Source: Actinomycetota bacterium (GTDB lineage Bacteria > Actinomycetota > CADDZG01 > JAHWKV01). From it: DNA of 8,578 bases. The position numbers were made by a program, and so were the translations under genes. Under the pieces are notes generated by a model. The model was not told where the DNA came from, ran no database searches, and worked only from the letters and a program-made list of their open reading frames with translations. Below, piece by piece: positions 7,019 to 8,578 of this stretch (position 1 is the stretch's first letter; each line of letters starts with the position of its first letter). Where the stretch lies: the NCBI GenBank assembly GCA_019347725.1, contig JAHWKV010000024.1, positions 1 to 8,578 on the forward strand. The letters run 5' to 3'.

Positions 7019-7363
7019 CTACTGAGACCAGGTTCGCGCGGTGAGGTGCAGGATCGCACTGGAGGGTTGGATTGCAACTTGATTCTCCGTACCGTCGCCA
7101 ACCCGCACCTCGGCCCATCCGTCCACAACCAAGGCGTGGCCGGTATCCGCTTCGGTCGGCCATAGCAGCGCCACCAGGTCGTTGACCTCGACGTTGGCTG
7201 CCGCATGACGGCCGGCACCGGCTAGGAGTAGCAGCCCCTCCCATCGCAACCGCACTGCGGTAGCCCGGGGCGCCAAGTCGGATCCCACGGTCAGCAAGAA
7301 CGCGTCGGTTCCAAAGCGTCTGACCTGCTCGGGCAGGTCGCCGAGGGAAACGGGAATGGACAT
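7019..7363 (-). CDS. Pyridoxamine 5'-phosphate oxidase-like, FMN-binding split-barrel protein
   Basis: This is a small flavin/F420-reductase-type split-barrel protein of 114 aa. It shows the typical order of elements: DAFLLTVGSDLAPRATAVRLRW (20-41), where strand 1 leads to the flavin-phosphate region; then AGAGRHAAANVEVNDLVALLWP (48-69), with the conserved R-x-A-A-N helix and LLWP strand; then HALVVDGWAEV (76-86) and a final strand SAILHLTA. Most such small proteins have unknown substrates, and this one need not act on pyridoxamine phosphate. ATG 7363 is preferred. An in-frame TTG at 7381 lies too close to AAGGG, and no Shine-Dalgarno precedes the ATG. A TANNNT-like element (TACGCT, minus strand, 7376-7371) would place transcription at or next to the start codon, so it may be leaderless. 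Two stop codons follow in tandem. Confidence 0.78.
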   Translation of the reverse strand: MSIPVSLGDLPEQVRRFGTDAFLLTVGSDLAPRATAVRLRWEGLLLLAGAGRHAAANVEVNDLVALLWPTEADTGHALVVDGWAEVRVGDGTENQVAIQPSSAILHLTARTWSQ

Positions 7364-7387
7364 AAGGGTCAGCGTATCCAACCCTTA
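7363..7387. promoter_or_regulatory. Operator-like dyad at the start of the FMN split-barrel gene
   Basis: TAAGGGT (7363-7369) and ACCCTTA (7381-7387) are perfect 7-nt inverted arms separated by 11 nt. One arm touches the start codon of the minus-strand gene. The size and arm spacing fit a dimeric repressor site covering the likely -10 region. A leader hairpin is another option. No regulator is identified. Confidence 0.35.
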
Positions 7388-7400
7388 GGAATTGTGCGAC

Positions 7401-7429
7401 TTGACCCCAAACGACACCGCTCTTACAAA
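7401..7429 (+). promoter_or_regulatory. Sigma70-like promoter for the 113-aa Cys/His protein
   Basis: TTGACC (7401-7406, five of six to TTGACA) and TACAAA (7424-7429, four of six to TATAAT) are spaced by exactly 17 nt. They sit in the divergent gap, 40 nt before ATG 7469. Transcription would start near 7436. Confidence 0.5.
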
Positions 7430-7468
7430 ACCTCTGGCGCACGCTTCTCACAGGTCTATCTTTTTTGA

Positions 7469-7810
7469 ATGAGCTTCCGTTTGGTCTTCACGTGTGAAGT
7501 TTGCGGGACTACGCCCGATGAACTGACCCAGGGAAGCATCGAACGGCAGTTGCTCCATGCTCGTTTTGGTCAGTACGTGGACTGCTATCCCGAAAAGTGG
7601 CTGGTATGGCACGGTAACGGCATCTACGGTCGCACCCTGTACGCCTGCGGAAAGCATCGTGGAGAGCTAAAGTCCTTCGTGCGCCGTCACTACGGCGCGA
7701 TTGGCTGGCACCCCTGGTCCACGGAGACCTACGCCGCCAATCCTCCCGAGGACCTGGACCAGGCTCGCCGCCGTCTACGCCATACGGGTCCGAAATTTGT
7801 GGCAACCTAG
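7469..7810 (+). CDS. Conserved-looking small protein with possible zinc ligands, unknown function
   Basis: This is a 113-aa soluble protein whose function I do not recognise. It starts at ATG 7469; no clear Shine-Dalgarno is seen, since upstream is a T-run ending TTTTTTGA, but a good promoter lies upstream. Near the N-terminus is FTCEVCGTTP with Cys9 and Cys12. Cys39 lies mid-protein and Cys60-x-x-His63 follows in YACGKHRG. Together these could make a C-x2-C...C-x2-H zinc site. Aromatic residues are dense: WLVWHGNGIYG (44-54) and YGAIGWHPWS (75-84). The composition and ordered Trp/Gly motifs look like a real, folded protein. It is not clearly linked to the phosphate genes; it is divergent from the FMN split-barrel gene and could share its control region. 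No transmembrane segment or signal peptide is seen. Confidence 0.7.
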   Translation: MSFRLVFTCEVCGTTPDELTQGSIERQLLHARFGQYVDCYPEKWLVWHGNGIYGRTLYACGKHRGELKSFVRRHYGAIGWHPWSTETYAANPPEDLDQARRRLRHTGPKFVAT

Positions 7811-7876
7811 CCTCGCGTATTCTTAGATGTAGCGCGTAGCGTCGCGGAACTTTCTTAAGGTGTATCTAAGCTTTAT

Positions 7877-7905
7877 TTGACGGTTCCCTTACATTGCGGT
7901 TAACT
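7877..7905 (+). promoter_or_regulatory. Possible promoter upstream of the palindromic terminator
   Basis: TTGACG (7877-7882) and TTAACT (7900-7905) are separated by 17 nt, in the most A/T-rich part of the gap. The -35 match is good, while the -10 matches only at its first, fourth and sixth bases. Transcription would start near 7912, about 75 nt before the palindrome. Confidence 0.4.
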
Positions 7906-7911
7906 TGTTTT

Positions 7912-8018
7912 CTCCTCTCCGACTACGGACCTACCGGGACCGTAAACATCCGGAGGAGACCGGACGCACGCCATGGCGACCGGTCACCAAAAGAGCCGCC
8001 CGCGCGGGCGGCTCTTTT
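7912..8018 (+). ncRNA. Candidate short untranslated RNA or attenuated leader
   Basis: A transcript from the promoter just upstream to the terminator would be about 107 nt. It can form internal pairings: CTCCTC near its 5' end with GAGGAG (7953-7958), and GACCGG (7958-7963) with CCGGTC (7980-7985) enclosing the palindrome GCCATGGC (7970-7977). It contains GGAGGAGA and an ATG at 7973, so a short leader peptide is another reading. I do not recognise a known RNA family. The evidence is architectural only. Confidence 0.25.
7989..8018. terminator. Perfect 30-nt palindrome, likely bidirectional intrinsic terminator
   Basis: AAAAGAGCCGCCC (7989-8001) pairs perfectly with GGGCGGCTCTTTT (8006-8018) around GCGC. 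This gives a 13-bp GC-rich stem flanked by A-run and T-run ends. The symmetry means it could terminate transcripts on either strand. The T-run is short (four T). It may also act as an attenuator for the gene starting at 8120. Confidence 0.75.
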
Positions 8019-8119
8019 GCGTTGCGCTCTTCATGAACAAGCTCCAACAAGGCCGGGTCGTGCATAGTCGGCCGTATTGGCGTAACTTCATGGCCTGGCC
8101 TTCGGCAAGGGAGCAACAA

Positions 8120-8578
8120 ATGGTCCGCTCAACTGTTGATGAAACCATCCACTATAGTCTTGGCCTCACATCGCTCGGCAAGGTTCTGACCGCCTGGTCT
8201 CGGCGGGGGGTTTGCGCAGTCATGCTCGGTGAGGATTCGCTGGATCTGGAAGCCGAACTCCGAAGCCGGTTTAGAAGTGGCGAGCTGATCAAGACCATTC
8301 CCCCTCGCTCGCAAGCTCTAAACTGGGTCACCCAGCTCATCGACGCACCGGCCAGCGGGCAGGCACCGACGAGCGCGGTCGACCCCTCCAGCGCCGCCGT
8401 CGAGCAGGAGAAGCTGAAGCTGCGGATCCGCAGGGCGGCGCAGCGGACGGTCGACGCCGAAGAGCGCCCGCCCGCCGAGATTCCCGAAGTTCTCACCCTG
8501 GCAGATCGGCTCGCACGCCCACTCCCGTCGGCCGTGTGGCGGCTCGACGGGTGGCAGCCGACGGACTCTCGCGTCGTC
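8120..8578 (+). CDS. Ada-like methyltransferase N-terminal region fused in frame to AAA-ATPase-like sequence, partial
   Basis: The reading frame is open from ATG 8120 to the right edge (153 codons). GGGAG at 8109-8113, 6 nt upstream, supports this start. Residues 9-80 (TIHYSLGLTSLGKVLTAWS...GVCAVMLGEDSLDLEAELRSRF) resemble the ribonuclease-H-like N-terminal region of Ada/O6-alkylguanine-DNA methyltransferases. This region normally leads into the catalytic domain with PCHR. That domain is not there. From about residue 86 the sequence changes to charged, Ala/Arg-rich protein ending LADRLARP...VWRLDGWQPTDSRVV. This resembles the segment just before the Walker A of AAA/RepA-like ATPases found on actinobacterial mobile elements. 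The base composition also becomes more GC-rich after about 8360. A chimeric contig end is likely. The two domain matches are made by eye. Confidence 0.6.
   Translation, partial: MVRSTVDETIHYSLGLTSLGKVLTAWSRRGVCAVMLGEDSLDLEAELRSRFRSGELIKTIPPRSQALNWVTQLIDAPASGQAPTSAVDPSSAAVEQEKLKLRIRRAAQRTVDAEERPPAEIPEVLTLADRLARPLPSAVWRLDGWQPTDSRVV
8375..8578 (+). other. AAA/RepA-like ATPase N-terminal segment (suspected foreign or chimeric tail)
   Basis: In frame with the Ada-like part, this segment has an alpha-helical basic stretch (QEKLKLRIRRAAQRTVDAEE), then P-P-A-E, then LTLADRLARPLPSAVWRLDGWQPTDSRVV at the edge. In RepA-like AAA ATPases a similar R-x-[D/E]-G-W-x-P-x-x-x-R-V-V string comes immediately before the nucleotide-binding loop, which would lie just outside this window. 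The call is a resemblance, not a search result. Confidence 0.45.

Larger units (their letters stand above)
7811..8119. other. Gene-free stretch with inverted repeats, a possible promoter and a terminator
   Basis: No convincing protein gene is seen in these 309 nt. They hold the inverted repeat CTTAGAT/ATCTAAG (7822-7828 and 7864-7870), a possible promoter (7877-7905), a C/T-rich then G-rich leader, and the perfect palindrome at 7989-8018. In the frame of the downstream gene, ATGs at 7973 and 8033 are open through to 8120, but the added residues read through the palindrome and do not look like an Ada protein. Confidence 0.5.

Noticed and set aside
6384..7451. Long minus-strand open frame (355 codons) across the lysozyme-like gene and the FMN split-barrel gene
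   Set aside because: It overlaps two genes with recognisable domains, is Arg/Gly-rich with no motif of its own, and looks like a high-GC antisense shadow.
7973..8119. Upstream in-frame starts (7973 and 8033) for the Ada-like gene
   Set aside because: The frame would be translated through the terminator palindrome and adds non-conserved residues. ATG 8120 has GGGAG at ideal spacing.
7811..8119. tRNA, CRISPR or attachment site in the gene-free stretch
   Set aside because: No cloverleaf arms or CCA-type end, no regularly spaced repeats, and no direct-repeat pair were found.

Overview
The window is most likely from an actinobacterium-like genome. The signs are a moderately high GC content, an 11-nt direct-repeat PHO box with GTTCA cores, a lysozyme-like wall protein with an acidic/Pro/Ala/Thr-rich linker, and a small FMN split-barrel protein. 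The exact class cannot be read from the sequence; a deep-branching actinobacterial class such as Thermoleophilia or Acidimicrobiia is only a guess.

Layout. From the left edge to 532 (minus strand) lies a PhoB/PhoP/RegX3-type response regulator that runs off the window. Its divergent intergenic region (533-699) carries three tandem 11-nt PHO-box repeats. On the plus strand a complete phosphate-scavenging operon follows: pstS (700-1737), pstC (1775-2716), pstA (2732-3676), pstB (3682-4569, or from 3673), phoU (4566-5279) and, after a 137-nt gap, a second phoU (5417-6115). Then comes a separately promoted gene for a membrane-anchored lysozyme/transglycosylase-like protein (6312-7004). It converges on a minus-strand pyridoxamine-phosphate-oxidase-like protein (7019-7363). 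A divergent 113-aa Cys/His-containing protein of unknown function (7469-7810) follows. Next is a gene-free stretch (7811-8119) with a possible promoter and a perfect 30-nt palindrome that acts as a terminator or attenuator. Last is an ORF (8120 to the right edge) that begins as an Ada/O6-alkylguanine-methyltransferase-like domain and ends as an AAA-ATPase-like sequence.

How the genes work together. PstS captures phosphate outside the membrane, PstC/PstA form the channel, and PstB drives transport with ATP. PhoU proteins couple transporter state to the Pho two-component system. The response regulator then controls the operon through the PHO box between the two divergent transcription units. 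The sensor kinase is not in the window and would be expected beyond the left edge.

The main caution is at the two edges. The left-edge gene switches, in frame, from response-regulator sequence to what reads like a topoisomerase I fragment. The right-edge gene switches, in frame, from Ada-like to AAA-ATPase-like sequence. Two unrelated fusions at the two ends suggest chimeric contig ends at least as strongly as real biology. I see no CRISPR array, insertion sequence, tRNA or rRNA. Apart from these fusions and a possible small RNA or attenuator, this is a fairly conventional Pho locus, and I do not find a clearly new system.
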